DNA of 64,000 nucleotides from Corythoichthys intestinalis (Eukaryota > Chordata > Actinopteri > Syngnathiformes > Syngnathidae): contig NC_080395.1 of the NCBI RefSeq assembly GCF_030265065.1, positions 503,501-567,500 of the forward strand, in the 5' to 3' direction. The notes under the pieces were generated by a model. It worked only from the letters and a program-made list of their open reading frames with translations, ran no database searches and was not told where the DNA came from. How positions within the stretch are numbered: the stretch's first letter is position 1; each line of letters starts with the position of its first letter. This document shows, in pieces, positions 1 to 10,725 of this stretch. The position numbers and the translations under genes were made by a program.

Positions 1-2293
1 AAAAAATTTTCCGTCATACCTTAGTACGGTATTCGCTATTTTTCATGTGCCAAAATGCAGCCGAAGTGGCTTGGTGCGGCAGCGCTCACCCTTCCCCTGT
101 TTGTTGCCGTGAGTGTCAGTGACGCTATTCTGCTAAACAGCCAGCAAACCCAAAAACACACCCTCCAAACACAAGGCGTACTTTTCTTCAATTTATTGAG
201 CTCTCAAATCGTGGTGAAATATACAAATGAAAACATTTAAAACGTTGTACAATTCGATTTTTCCACGTGTGATTAGGTTCAACAGGATAGCAGTAGCACC
301 ATGAAAAAGTTCGCCAAAAACAAAACACACATTTTCCTTTCAAATTCAATATCCAAACTAAAACTTACAAAGACGAATGTTAGGCTAGGCTAAGCTGAGA
401 GAGCAGCTTCGTCGAAGTTTTATGTCTCACAGCCGCTGAGTGAGTAACAAGCTTGAATGAAGGGGGAAAGAAAAAGGATCGCGTCAAAGATCGCTAATTG
501 AGAAAGGAGGTCTCACTCCTCACTTTTTTTTTTTTTAGATGAAACCTTTCCTCAACAATACTTACATTTTAACTAATTTATAAAGCTAACTTATACATTT
601 TTAACTAACCTATTAACTTATGAATTCTTTGTTCTTTTTAACACAAAGGCATGGCATCATGTAGAGCAGAGTTGACACAGTGGCTGAAAATGGCGAAACT
701 TCACTTGAGCTCCCCCCCTCAAAAAAAGTCATACAGTATATATTTTTATTTAGAAGTGTTTTTACTTTTTTTATAGCAATTATATTGTTCTTACTCTAAT
801 ATTGAGCAACTTGAGATGTGGCTGTGGGTAGGGCTGGGCGATATGGCCTTAAACATGTATCACGATAAATTGAGCAGATTTATCTCGATAACGATAAATG
901 ACGATAAATTCGCCCAAGCGGACTGTTATATAATTTGAAAATCTGAATCAATGCATGAAATACAGATGAACTATTTCTTGTTGATTTATTTACCAGCATT
1001 CAATTTGATATACTGTATTTAACAATTGTACATGCAGTCTAAACATTAAGTTTATAAAAATGTATTGTAAGCAATGAGAATTCAAGTATGAACATTTATA
1101 ACAACGTGTATGACTTGAACAATGTACATTGTCAAAATCAGTATGCCTGTGCAAACATGTAATTGTATCACAAATGACTTGCAGCTTGAACAGTACACTT
1201 CAAAAAGACAACTTACTGTTACAACTTACTGCAATGTCATTGTAGCTGCTGTGACATAATTATTAAATACAAGCGTTTACTTTATGGTTTAAGGGTTTTT
1301 TTCCCCCCCAGTGCATTTTTTAATAAATGCACGCACAATAAAAATAGCTGGGGCCATTTCTCGGTCATTATAAGTTTCGCCGTTGGATTGTACTTTATGC
1401 TGAATGCTTTACCATCACAAAAGCTATCAGAGGAATCACACACAGACAGATACAAAATAACGCCACATAGTAATTGCTAGATGCAGTCCGTGCCCAATCC
1501 ACTCATTAAGTTCAGCCGTTTCGACAAGGTTAGAGCCGCTATCCGACTCCATAACGTTCATTTGTAGCGTTAGCCGCTAGCTAGCGTTAGCCTGGCTACC
1601 AGTAGAAAAAGCACTGAAAGCACCATCTCCGGAAATCGTGAGAACAAAGGAGGACAGCGGGTGAAAGCCCGTCTGGATGCCACCTAGAGTCTACTAAATG
1701 TCGGTTGAAAGTTTGGTGAACCTCCCTTAAGCCACACTCCATCACGTTTTGCTTGTAGCGTTAGCTGCTAGCGTTAGCTTACCGGGCTTTTGTTTGATTG
1801 GCTTCCTGATGATCACGTGACTCCCTACGTAAGCACATTCACTGCTTTCTTAAACGGGGAATGAACATAGACGAAAAACACAGAATCAAAGCGGGATGAA
1901 AAAACTATATTTTCTTGTTTTATTAATTTACCGAATTTACCGACATGGTCAAAATTATGTCGGTCATCGTTAAGAATTTCGGTGACGGTAAATTTTCGGT
2001 TTACCGCCCTGCTCTAGCTGTGGGTATAGTCAAGGTTTTATTTTTTTAAATTTTGTATAAAATATTTGTTATTTTTTGTTTATCTATTTTCACACTATAT
2101 TCATGTTCCAATTTGCAAATATGTTTTGAAAAAAAATCCTGTTCAATGGGGGAAAAAAAAAAGTATTTATTTATTAATTTTTTTAAAACCCACACATCTC
2201 AAAATTTTGGAGCTATAATTGCAATATCGTGATACCGCGGTATTTTTGCTCACGGTTATCGTATCGTCAAAATCTCATACCGGCACATGCCTA
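1..2293. mobile_element. DNA transposon of the CCGTCATACC / CCGGCACATGCCTA family, cut by window edge
   Basis: The window opens inside this element. Its right end at about 2230-2293 reads through GATACCGCGGTATTTTTGC to ACCGGCACATGCCTA. The same words end a second copy at 49546-50420, whose left end is TAGACATGTGCCG, so the family has inverted termini. A younger hAT element (829-2016) splits it. A 61-codon open frame at 55-240 lies inside and resembles nothing recognisable. Family assignment beyond terminal-inverted-repeat DNA transposon is not possible by eye. Confidence 0.6.
829..2016. mobile_element. hAT-type non-autonomous element (TAGGGCTGGGCGATATGG family)
   Basis: It starts TAGGGCTGGGCGATATGG and ends TTACCGCCCTGCTCTA, and is flanked by a perfect 8-bp duplication GCTGTGGG (821-828 and 2017-2024), the hAT signature. 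The ends carry the CGATAA/ACGGTAAA-rich words typical of this very common fish repeat. No transposase frame is present in its 1188 bp. It sits inside the older element that fills 1-2293. Confidence 0.85.
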
Positions 2294-2906
2294 TAGTTGA
2301 CTAATCATTATCAATATGGACTGTTGTATTACTCTGGATTTGACGTTCCAACAGAAAATGTGCATTGGAACCGAAAGCGGCGCACTTAGACAAGCTGGAC
2401 TGTGACTATATTAGTGTTGCACCGATACCAATTCTGACACAGTGTGGCATCGGCCAAGGCCGATACTGTGTCACGACCGTGGTTTTTGAAAAAAATATTA
2501 GAATTAAATAGCAGCACTTAGCGTTTGGTTCATTCGCTGCCACCCTTGACACTTCAAATGATTGGACCTCTATTAGTGATAAACTCATTGGTGGGAGGGT
2601 GGATCTTGGCCAGAGGAAGAATAATTTGTTTATTTTTTACCTTAATGTCTGCCATTGACAGCGCGAGACGTCCAATCCATTGGAAATGGTAGTGGTGGCA
2701 GTGAATGAATGAATGCAAAATGGATCGGTGGTCCAGTGCAGTCAAATGCAGCCAAGGAGTTTTCAAGATTTGGACAATTTTTGCACTCTAACAACTGCAA
2801 CAAGTTGACTATCAAAACAATGTTGATGAATCGTGGCAGCCCTCGCACACACACACACATATACGTGTGCTGTTGCTAACTAATGACGTGCGTCTTTTTT
2901 TGTCAG
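2294..2906. repeat. Repeat-rich gap: GTTGCACCGATACC fragment and GACGTC-type repeat
   Basis: 2410-2480 holds a short inverted fragment around TTGCACCGATACC and GGCCGATACTGTGTC. 2525-2715 contains the window-wide repeat (TGCCATTGACAGCGCGAGACG, then CCAATCCATTGG, then GGCAGTGAATGAATG). A short (CA)n run lies near 2845. 2300-2400 is not obviously repetitive and could contain exon sequence of the gene ending at 2992, but no splice-framed exon can be defended. Confidence 0.5.
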
Positions 2907-2992
2907 ATGTACCGTTTGACTTTACGGACAAGCCGGGACGCCGTTTCTCAGAGACTTTGTCACCTGCTCTCAGAACAGTTCTAAAAGCGTAA
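2907..2992 (+). CDS. Putative last coding exon of an unrecognised plus-strand gene
   Basis: A strong acceptor (polypyrimidine CTTTTTTTGTCAG ending at 2906) opens a frame in phase 1: two bases (AT), then 27 codons starting [13 protein letters not shown] and ending PALRTVLKA, with stop TAA at 2990-2992. A 3' UTR-like stretch follows, with AATAAA at 3329-3334. The peptide is not recognised. An alternative frame from the ATG at 2907 reads 25 codons and is equally unassigned. The upstream exon would have to lie left of the window or in the repeat-laden 2300-2880 stretch. The call rests on the acceptor, the frame and the poly(A) signal only. Confidence 0.35.
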
Positions 2993-3360
2993 TTGTACAG
3001 TGTAAAGTTGTGTGTGTGTTTGCGCGTGCATGTTTTTTTTTTATATATGTATTTTTGGCACATAGCTTTACTGCCTTTGACTCGCACCAATTTTGCACTT
3101 GAGTCCACGAGAGGGTGCTCTTTTTCCACCATCTCAGCTTTGTAGCCAGCCACCTTGACTTTTAAAGCAATACACACTCACACGTGCACTTTGTACCACA
3201 GCTCCCAAAGGTGCCTTTTATAGAAAACACTAGCACAGTGCCTCACTACTTTTACCATTTCACACACTATACACTCTGTATTTCTATTTCCTAATGCTCC
3301 TCACTGCCTTAAAGAGTTGTTGTTTGGAAATAAAAAAGCTTTTCACCTCACGCGTGTCTT
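2993..3360 (+). other. Putative 3' UTR with poly(A) signal
   Basis: Unique-looking sequence runs from the TAA at 2990-2992 to AATAAA at 3329-3334, followed by a T/C-rich and GTGTCTTT-rich downstream stretch as expected for a cleavage region. It has a (GT)n tract near 3010 and a poly-T near 3035. Together with the exon at 2907-2992 this supports a plus-strand gene ending here, convergent with the C19orf12 gene. Confidence 0.35.
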
Positions 3361-3429
3361 TAACGTTTCAAGAAAGACTTAAGGGCAACCTTAAAGGTGG
3401 CCTTAACTTCTTTAACTTAGGTTTTCATG

Positions 3430-4285
3430 AACTTTTACGCCGGGTTTGAATTTGCTTCGATAGCAGCATTGTTTACGGCAGCCCTTTTCATTTTCGATTT
3501 TTGGACGAAATACTTGTTCGCCTTTGTCATATTTTAGTCATTTTAATCTGCGTTATTCGTCTAGTTTTTGTTGATAAATGCTTAAAATGTTGTCGTCTGT
3601 GAACTATAAAGGTTTTAGTCCACAAATAAATGAAAAATAACAAGGTTTTCAACCGTTTAAAACAAACATTAACAGACGATCACATCTCATAGCGTCCACA
3701 AGGACAACTTCCGGGAGCACGACGACCGGGAGCCGTGGCAAACACCAACAAAACAAAAAAACAATACAAGTTTAAGAGGACACTCGCTACGCTAAAGTTA
3801 ATGCTTACGAGAATGCTAACTCTACGAGTTACATTTAGTGTTTGATGGTCACTCAGCACAGACCTTTAAAGGCTCAAGCAACATTACATCATTTCTTCAG
3901 CCAAGATAAGAAAACAAATCTTACCGTGTGTTTCTAAACTAAGCAAGCCTGGCTCGAAGAACATCATTTTTTATATGTCTTAGGTAGTGAATGAGTTAAC
4001 CACCAGTCACTGGTAACGGTCAGGGTGGGGGCACAGAACATGTCACATGAGCGACAGGAGCCAAACAGTGCTACGATGCAGGCTGACTAACTACACGAAC
4101 AATAACAAAATGTCACACGTTGTGAACATGACGGAAACTTGTTCGTTCCATGGCTCGTCAAATGAGAACTGGCACTTGTGTCTTGTTCTGTTTTAGTCGT
4201 TTTTAGCTCATCGTCTCATCATGAAGATATTGTTCGTCGATGAAATACTTTAATCGTCATCGTTGACAAAAACAACGATGGTTGA
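3430..4285. mobile_element. Transposon remnant of the TTTTCGTCGACGAAAA family
   Basis: The stretch begins near 3500 with GACGAAATACTTGTTCG and closes with GATGAAATACTTTAATCGTC and GTTGACAAAAACAACGATGG, so its ends are partly inverted. A similar element, opening with TTTTCGTCAGCGATGAAG, is at 62525-63250. There is no coding frame. The precise ends and target-site duplication are not clear. Confidence 0.45.
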
Positions 4286-4289
4286 AAGT

Positions 4290-5325
4290 AGAGATGTCCC
4301 GATCGATCTGGTCTGATCACGTCATTTTCAAAGTATCAGAATTGGCAAAAAAATATCGGCCATGCCTTTTTTAAATATATATTTTTTAATTCAATCGTTT
4401 TCTAAATGTACTTAACATTAGACATAATATGTTACACTCATCCAGAGTCTTTAGGCTTAAGGTACCGATAACGGCGGTAATTAAAATTTTAAAAATGTAT
4501 CACGTTAAATATTTAACGCAATTAATGCATGCGTTGCACGACCCACTCATGCATTGTCGCGCTTAATCTGTAATGGCGCTGTTTTACCCAGTTAGAGGGA
4601 TAAAAGGCAGCGTAAAATGAATGAGTGAATTTTGGCAGCCTTTGGAGCCTTTTTTTTGATGGGCTAAAGCCTTACAATTCCTCTCCCTACGATTAGACAT
4701 ATCATGGGAAGCAATGTGGGGAAGCAAGGAAGCAAATGATCTTTTTCTTAACACCTTATGTTATTTCCCAACGCAGAGAAGACACAGTGGGGAGAACAAG
4801 TATTTGATACACTGCCAATGGGTTTTCCCATTGTCAGTGTATCAAATACTTGTTCTCCCCACTGTATATCAATTGGTAGCACTACGCACAGTCATGGGTC
4901 CACTTCCCATCATGCATTTGGGTTGAATTGCTGCAGTATCATTTACTGAAAGCTCAACAAATACACTAGATGGCAATATTTAGTCACAATATACAAAGTC
5001 ACAAGTCTTTCTATCCGTGGATCCCTCTCACAGAAAGAATGTTAATAATATAAATGCCGTCTTGAGGATTTATTGTCATAATAAACAAATACAGTACTTA
5101 TGTACTGTATGTTGAATGTATATATTCGTCCGAGTTTTATTATTATTTTTTCTTAATGCATTGCCAAAATGTATATGATCGGGAAAAATTATCGGGAATG
5201 ATTGGAATTGAATCGGGAGCAAAAAAAAAGCAATCGGATCGGGAAATATCGGGATCGGCAGATACTCAAACTAAAACGATCGGGATCGGATCAGGAGCGA
5301 AAAAACATGATCGGAACAATCCTAG
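4290..5325. mobile_element. Composite element: GATCGG-type transposon carrying a TTAACG-type hAT, copy 1
   Basis: The outer arms are rich in GATCGG words (AGAGATGTCCCGATCGATC at the left, GATCGGAACAATCCTAG at the right). The centre from about 4455 carries GATAACGGCGGTAATTA and ATTAATGCATGCG, the interior of the TTAACG-type hAT seen alone at 47171-47779. The same arrangement, junction for junction, recurs at 35440-36363, so the compound has moved or been copied as a unit. An 80-bp Tc1 foldback (4785-4864) is present only in this copy. Confidence 0.7.
4785..4864. mobile_element. 80-bp Tc1-like foldback (miniature element)
   Basis: This is two nearly perfect inverted arms of about 35 bp, CAGTGGGGAGAACAAGTATT at the left and its complement at the right, with a short loop around GGGTTTTCCC. 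The arm matches the terminal sequence of a well-known fish Tc1 family. The TA follows on the right (4865-4866); on the left the duplicate is CA. The sister composite at about 35950 reads GAAGATATATCAATTGG without the insert, giving a paralogous empty site. Confidence 0.85.
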
Positions 5326-5329
5326 TTGA

Positions 5330-5986
5330 AAGTAAAGGTAGACTGATATATGGAGTTTTTCCAAGATCTGCCATCGGCCGATCTAATAGGATAACCGTTT
5401 GGGTGATGATTTCTCGAAGGTTGACCGATATATTCCATCAATTATCTACCGCTTAATCCAGGGACTATAGCCAATATACAGTACAAGGATAATTGTGATA
5501 TTTACTGTTTGTGTGATGATCCGTGATGGTGATGAATTGTGATTTTGCACCACCTAGTGGCCTGTGTTATAGTAGGCATTAGAAGAAACTTCCTGAACCT
5601 TTGTGTTTCCATTGCTTTTCATCATCGTGTTTTAAAAAAAAATATTTTGACCACAAAACACTGGCAATCATCTTAATTATAAATATGCATCTGATTGGAG
5701 CTAATTTGCATAGCCTCCGCATTGGTCTGAAGCACGCGGGCCTTGGCAATGTGTATGGTCACTGACACATCACCGAGACGTGGACTTACACGATTTACGC
5801 TCACAGGTGTCAGGAGGCCAAATTTTAGTCACGGGCAAGCCGGCGAATGTTGTTCTCGTGCAGGAAAGTGGTGAGCAACCAAGGGGGTGTGGAAAAACAG
5901 GAACTGTTGGTGTGATGAAAGTATTGTACTAAACCACAGAATATTCATATGTCTCGATTTAAACAATCCTTTATTTGCTTGATGCA
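5330..5986. other. Gap with little recognisable content
   Basis: 5425-5465 resembles the 3' tail of the common tRNA-derived fish SINE (ATTATCTACCGCTTAATCC). The rest, including a non-repetitive stretch around 5690-5940, shows no splice-framed exon and no recognisable repeat. Confidence 0.4.
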
Positions 5987-6691
5987 GCACATTTTAGATC
6001 CAGGAATTGGCAACCTCCAAGCGGCTTTTCTCAGCACTCCCCATACTAGTGGGCGCGAAGGAACAAGAAAGAGGGCACGTACTTGCTTCATAAGGCGTGG
6101 TGGGACATCACACCTGGCACAATTTCAAAACCTACCATCTGCAAGAGGATTTAACTTAACGCGATTGCAATAAAAAAATGACTTGAATAGATAACACATT
6201 TCCACGAGGGAACACTCCCATATCTTACAGTTCAAAATATCGGAAAATGATTTGAGGGCCTCTTTAAATAAAACCAACAAAAAATGGTGGGGGCATGAAA
6301 AACCAAAATACTTCCGAAAAAGTAAAACTGAATTTGAAAAGAAAGTGGTATTGACATCAAAAACTTAACTTACTGCCTGGAAAATATAAAATTGATTGCA
6401 TTTTTTTAATGGTTACATTAAACACATTCACTGCCAGCACAGGTATATCTATAGTATTCACAGAATATGTTTTGTTGCTCATAAGGAGTGTTTTTCAGAT
6501 GCATTTCTTTTAAAGGCAAGAGACGTCCAATCCATCTCACTGTGAGGGCTGGCTGCAAATAATTTTTCAGTGTCCTTGACAATCCATTTTGGCCGGGAGG
6601 ACTGACAACCAATGGGTTAAGCACATCTGTCCTCAAACTGGCTCTGTTTAATTCAATCTGCATGGTGCACATAATAAATAGGCGCACGTCG

Positions 6692-7756
6692 TCAGTCATT
6701 GTAGCGCACCTCGGCTCGGAGCTCCTTGGTGACGTAGTTGAGCAAGGCGGCCACCACCTGCTGCTGCAGTGTGGCGTTGCCCATCACTAAGGCGAGCAGC
6801 TGGGCCGCGTCGGTCCAGTCCAGACCCGACAGGACGGCGGACACGTCCTCGTACAGTTTCTGCCGCTGCGCCGGCGGGAGCTCGGCCAGGATCTGAGGAA
6901 GAGGACGGAACTGACCGCCGGCCATCCAGCCCGCCAGCAGGCTTCCTACGACGCCCCCTGGAGGAGGGAAAGGAATGTTGGAATGTGTCCCAAATAACTG
7001 TTATAAATAACTCCGCAGCAACGGGTTGAAAATACTCGCGGGCAGAGCAACTTGTTCCCGTAACATCTGACTTTGTTGGTGGCTATTTTTACCTCGTGAC
7101 TTTACTATTTTAGTGCCATTGACAACTCTAGACGTCCAATCTCGTGGCAGCCAATCATTCTTCCGTCAAAGGCTTTTATCACTAGCACACGGCCGATCCA
7201 TTTGAAGTGGGAGGGTGGTAGCGAATTAATATTGATTATTCACTTCGAGCCGTCACACTTCGAATTGATTAGACGTCTAGCGCCGCCAATGGCAGCCAAC
7301 TGCAATGGCGTAATTACAAATCTGGAAGATGCAGCTAATCCAGAATGCTGCTCTTGTGGAATAATCTCCTGGAAAAACTAGTTTCCAGTTTCATTTTTGG
7401 CAAAGAACAACAACAACAAATTAACGCATTTGCTCCCATTACTGGTGATAGACGTCCAATCACGTGGCTGTTTTCATCCTTCTGCTGTGAAGTGAAATGA
7501 GATAATCACTAGTAGGCATCCAATCCATTTGAAATAGAGCGGATGTCGATCGCCGTAAATGCTAGTCAACGGTCATCGGAGATGAGCCGCGCTTACCGAC
7601 AGCGATGCCAGGCGGTCCGCCCAGCAGGCCTCCGACGAAGGCGCTGCCCCCCGCCATCAGGGCTCCCCTGCCCGCGCCTCTGACCGCCACCTTGATTTGC
7701 TCTTGAGCTGAGATATCGCAGCACAGACGCATGACGTCATCCATCCTGGGCGCCAT
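6692..7756 (-). CDS. c19orf12: C19orf12 homologue, intact copy (two coding exons)
   Basis: Exons run 7756-7597 (start codon 7754-7756; donor GTAAGC at 7596) and 6957-6692 (acceptor CTCCAG; stop TGA 6694-6692). They give 141 residues, the length of the short human isoform. The N-terminal segment [16 protein letters not shown] leads to a hydrophobic glycine-zipper-like hairpin ([18 protein letters not shown], about residues 38-55). Then come [15 protein letters not shown] and the conserved end [15 protein letters not shown], matching the family almost residue for residue. The human protein sits at mitochondria, ER and contact sites and is linked to lipid and iron homeostasis; its biochemical activity is not settled. 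A noncoding first exon at about 9060-8964 and an acceptor TTCCCTTTAG at 7765 complete the model. No lesion is seen. Confidence 0.93.
6958..7596 (-). repeat. Intron of c19orf12 copy A, largely GACGTC-type repeat
   Basis: The intron between the two coding exons contains two to three units of the window-wide repeat at 7110-7310 and 7430-7555 (TGCCATTGACAACTCTAGACG, CATTTGAAGTGGGAGGGTGG, CCGCCAATGGCAGCC). The same intron repeats are present in both sub-copies of unit B, so they were inserted before the gene was duplicated. Confidence 0.7.
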
Positions 7757-7769
7757 CTTCAACGCTAAA

Positions 7770-8963
7770 GGGAAAAACAGAGGTGTTAGAATATACGGAT
7801 ACGGTGATGTATTGCAACACTTTGTATCCCGTTCCGTTATCGATATGCTCTCTCCAAGGATCCATGTTTTCAAAAGATGCCACTGTTTAATAGAGGAACC
7901 AAATGAAAGTTTCCATAAGGCCGACATTTTCTTAGCATTTTAGCGCCTCACAACGCGTAAACTTGTGTATTGCATCTCATTTCTGATTTACAGGTACGCA
8001 GTTCATTCAACAAAATAATTCCGATGATGTGAAAATGCATTAGATGCACTGAAAAACTTGGGATTTTGTTGTGCATTCGGGTGTGTTTAAAATTGCTTTG
8101 AAAACGATCACAAGGGAAACACTTTTCCCAGAATGCACTTCTGAATTGGCTCTGGAAAATACTTTCAAAGTTGTACTTCAAGATGTATTTTGACGTTTAG
8201 TAATGAATAAGTATTCGAACTCGGATCTACACGATGCCTATCTGGGAAATAGCAATGACTTCACCACATTGTGTCTCCCTCTGTTGATTTATTATTTTTT
8301 TTGTCTGGTTCTACTACCAAAGTATAGACCGAGTTTCATAAGGTATGGTATCTTGAACGGCAGGTTGTAAATTGAGCTCGTTTTTCCTGAGCTAACTGCG
8401 CGTGTATTAAGAGGTGATTGGGCTGTTGCCTATCTCGCAACCTTGGACATTTGCCATCTTTTGGTTTGAAGCATACATTTTCAAATATTTTCCAACGATA
8501 TTCCATAACATGGTGTGACTACTGAACTACAAATGATACAAAAATCACGCCATTTAACTTGAAGAAGGGCTCCGTTTTAAAAATGCCGACTGACTTGCTG
8601 TGCTATCAGTAATTAACATCAATCATTTACTATTAAGAACAACCGTTGATAGAAATGAAACAAAAGTGAGTATGTACAAAGCTTGAGTTTAAACAAAAGT
8701 GATTATGTACAAAGCTTGAGTTTAACAGTGGAATAGAAAAATATAAACCCAAACTAGTCTTTTCGCCGAACAAAAACACAGTTGTGCGCTCAAAAACATT
8801 GTTTCGTTTTCTCGACTTCAATTTTTGCCGACTAAATCATGTTCGTTGTTGCCTCTTCCACTCATGTAAGGAAGCGGAATCACGTCTTCGTTTTAAATAG
8901 CTGAAAAAAAGGATTTGATTGGACTCAAATGGATTAAAACACTCGTTTGAGTACTTTTCTTAC
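7770..8963 (-). other. First intron of c19orf12 copy A
   Basis: Between the noncoding first exon and exon 2. It holds no recognised element in this unit. 8196-8225 corresponds to the place where unit B carries a hAT insertion (14938-15531). Two direct copies of a 37-bp phrase (ACAAAAGTGA-TATGTACAAAGCTTGAGTTTA) at 8661 and 8694 are a local tandem duplication not seen in unit B. Confidence 0.5.
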
Positions 8964-9080
8964 CGGCTCTCGTGTTGTAGAAAGTTAGGTCGTGTTGTTG
9001 TGACTCTAGTCCACGACTTCCGGTTTCACGCCAGAGAGTAAACAGTCGAGACAAGATGAATCATGGCCAATATTAAAAAG
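8964..9080 (-). promoter_or_regulatory. c19orf12: First exon and ETS-box promoter of c19orf12 copy A
   Basis: On the minus strand the sequence ACACGAGAGCCG is followed by a consensus donor GTAAGAAAAG (exon end at 8964), fitting a noncoding first exon. Just upstream the minus strand reads ACCGGAAGTCG (9013-9024), a textbook ETS-factor site of the kind found at TATA-less housekeeping promoters. The transcription start is inferred to lie within about 60 bases of it. The corresponding site in unit B is altered. Confidence 0.55.
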
Positions 9081-9505
9081 CTCTCTTTAGTCCGTCAAAA
9101 TGCAACCGATTGAGATTGAAATCTTCCAGTGCAACTAATGATGACCATTATTTAATTGTTTTGGACATTTTAATTAAAACAAACAAACAAACAAACAAAA
9201 AAATCTACACACTTAAATAGAGGAGATAATTAATCGCCATCACTGATGCTGTTAGTCATGATCACTCGTTGATAAAAATTAATAAATCATCAATTACTAT
9301 GAGAGACACACTAATAATGTTCAATCTTAATATACTTTATTCGCCCCCTACCACACAAAACGGATTGGACGTCAGTGGCACCTAAACATTTGCAGCGAGT
9401 CTCTTCAGTTTAAAAGAACTGGATGTCTATCATTGTCAGTGGCATGCAATGAGTTAAGTACTATGAAAATACATCTACTTTGGAGTCTTACTTGCTAATA
9501 TTTAG
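9081..9505. other. Upstream flank of c19orf12 copy A
   Basis: AT-rich sequence with an (AAAC)n run at 9178-9200 and one GACGTC-type repeat at 9350-9455 ending ATGCAATGAGTTAA. No gene is seen. Confidence 0.5.
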
Positions 9506-9824
9506 CAGTGGTGGATGAAGCACTCACTTTTTTTTTTTTTTAACTAAAGTAAAAAGTACAGATACAGGGCAAATAAATGCTTTCATAAAGGTACAAGTAT
9601 CTATGAAAAAATGATTCAAGTAAGAGTACAAAAGTACTTGCTTATGAATTTACAAGTAAAAAATAAAAGTATTTTCTCCCGATGCAAAAAAAATAAATAC
9701 ATTTTGAGATATATAAATGTGTGCGTGTGTAACGGGTGCACACGGGTCCATTGAGTGCGTTGCATAGAAACCTCCGTCCTGATGCCTTCAAGAGGGTGCG
9801 CTGGCAGCTAAAGCTGCTAGCCTG

Positions 9825-9930
9825 GGCTATTGGCTCGGTGGTCAGCGCGCTCGCCCGCCGTGCCGAACGCGATGTGCTGCACGGGTGCGAGTCTCGTCAT
9901 GCGGCACGGCTCCATGCAGACCGGTTACAT
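9825..9930 (+). repeat. tRNA-derived SINE-like segment inside the hAT element
   Basis: TTGGCTCGGTGGTCAGCGCG resembles a Pol III A box and GGGTGCGAGTCTCG a B box, at tRNA-like spacing. The counterpart in unit B is at about 17140-17245, with differences in both boxes. No terminal duplication was found, so it travels as part of the host element. Confidence 0.5.
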
Positions 9931-10218
9931 ATGTGTATCTTGAGAGTGAGATCTGAACCAATATTCAAATAAAGAACCAGAAAATGAATTGACTGCTCAA
10001 TTGGTTTTAAACCAAACAATATCATTTTAAAATTGCACCGTAAACAGAATCATAACACACTCAAAAAAAACTCAACTTAATGGTGGACTGAAAGCCACTA
10101 TCAGGTGCATACCCCCACCTACTGTTCAAGAGTGTGCAGCACCCATTTGAAGGTGCGTTGCTCTAACTGTTGGTTTTTAGTGGGCAATATCTTGTTCACC
10201 TGCCAAATAATGCTTGTA

Positions 10219-10413
10219 TCAGATCAGATTCAGAATATTTATTGTCATTGTTGCAAAAAGCACAACGAAACTTTGTTAGGAGAATCCATACAACTAAGTT
10301 GGTAAAGTGCAAAACCCATATAATAAATACCCTTAAGTACCAAGTGTAAACATTGACACAGTATTAGACATAAGTACAAAAAAGAAAAAAGATTCCACAG
10401 CAGCATACTGCTG
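10219..10413. mobile_element. Short interspersed repeat inserted after the segmental duplication
   Basis: The sequence starting TCAGATTCAGAATATTTATTG with ACGAAACTTTGTTAGG inside interrupts the hAT of unit A. Unit B runs straight from TTGCTTGTACTCA to GCCGCCTCTAGTGCTC. Phrases like TTTATTGTCATTGTTGC occur in widespread fish retro-repeats, but I cannot assign the family. Confidence 0.5.
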
Positions 10414-10725
10414 TTGCTGCCTCTAGTGCTCAACGATTATTGATTGCGCCGGAGGCAAGAAAACAAAACTATTAATTCACAATGAGAGAGAGAGAGAGAA
10501 AAAACCCCAATCTAAACAAAAGTAACGTGTAACTCAGGTGACAATTTGAAAAGTAGCGGAGTAAAAAGTATAGATACGGGCTGTATAAGTAAAAAGAACC
10601 ACTTCATATTTGTACTCAAGGACAGATACACAGAAAGTGTACTTAAGTTCAGTAACGAACATTCCACCACTGATATTTAGTTTTAATATATATTTTTTAA
10701 TTCTAAAAAAACAAATACACCGTTC

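Larger units (their letters stand above)
9506..10672. mobile_element. hAT-type element of the CAGTGGTGGATGAAGTAC family, unit A copy
   Basis: The ends are CAGTGGTGGATGAAG and CATTCCACCACTG, flanked by the perfect 8-bp duplication ATATTTAG (9498-9505 and 10673-10680). The arms are built of AAGTAAAAAGTACAGATAC words. The interior holds a tRNA-like segment (9825-9925) and, only in this unit, a later insertion (about 10219-10413). The same insertion with the same target duplication is in unit B (16820-17812), so it predates the segmental duplication. Confidence 0.88.
5987..10725. repeat. Tandem segmental duplication, unit A
   Basis: Homology with unit B (11188-17955) begins at GCACATTTTAGATCCAGG (5987 and 11188) and runs, with insertions on both sides, to the T-rich stretch after TGATATTTAGTTTTA (about 10690 and 17830). 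It includes the C19orf12 gene, its upstream exon and promoter, and a hAT element with an identical 8-bp target duplication in both units. Divergence is visible as frequent substitutions and small indels, clearly more than between the two sub-copies inside unit B. Confidence 0.9.

Noticed and set aside
55-240. 61-codon frame with a hydrophobic N-terminus
   Set aside because: Lies inside a repetitive transposon and has no promoter or splice context; the signal-peptide-like start is likely chance.
9825-9930. Functional tRNA gene
   Set aside because: Box A/B words are present but the cloverleaf stems do not pair convincingly and the segment is inside a transposon duplicated with it.
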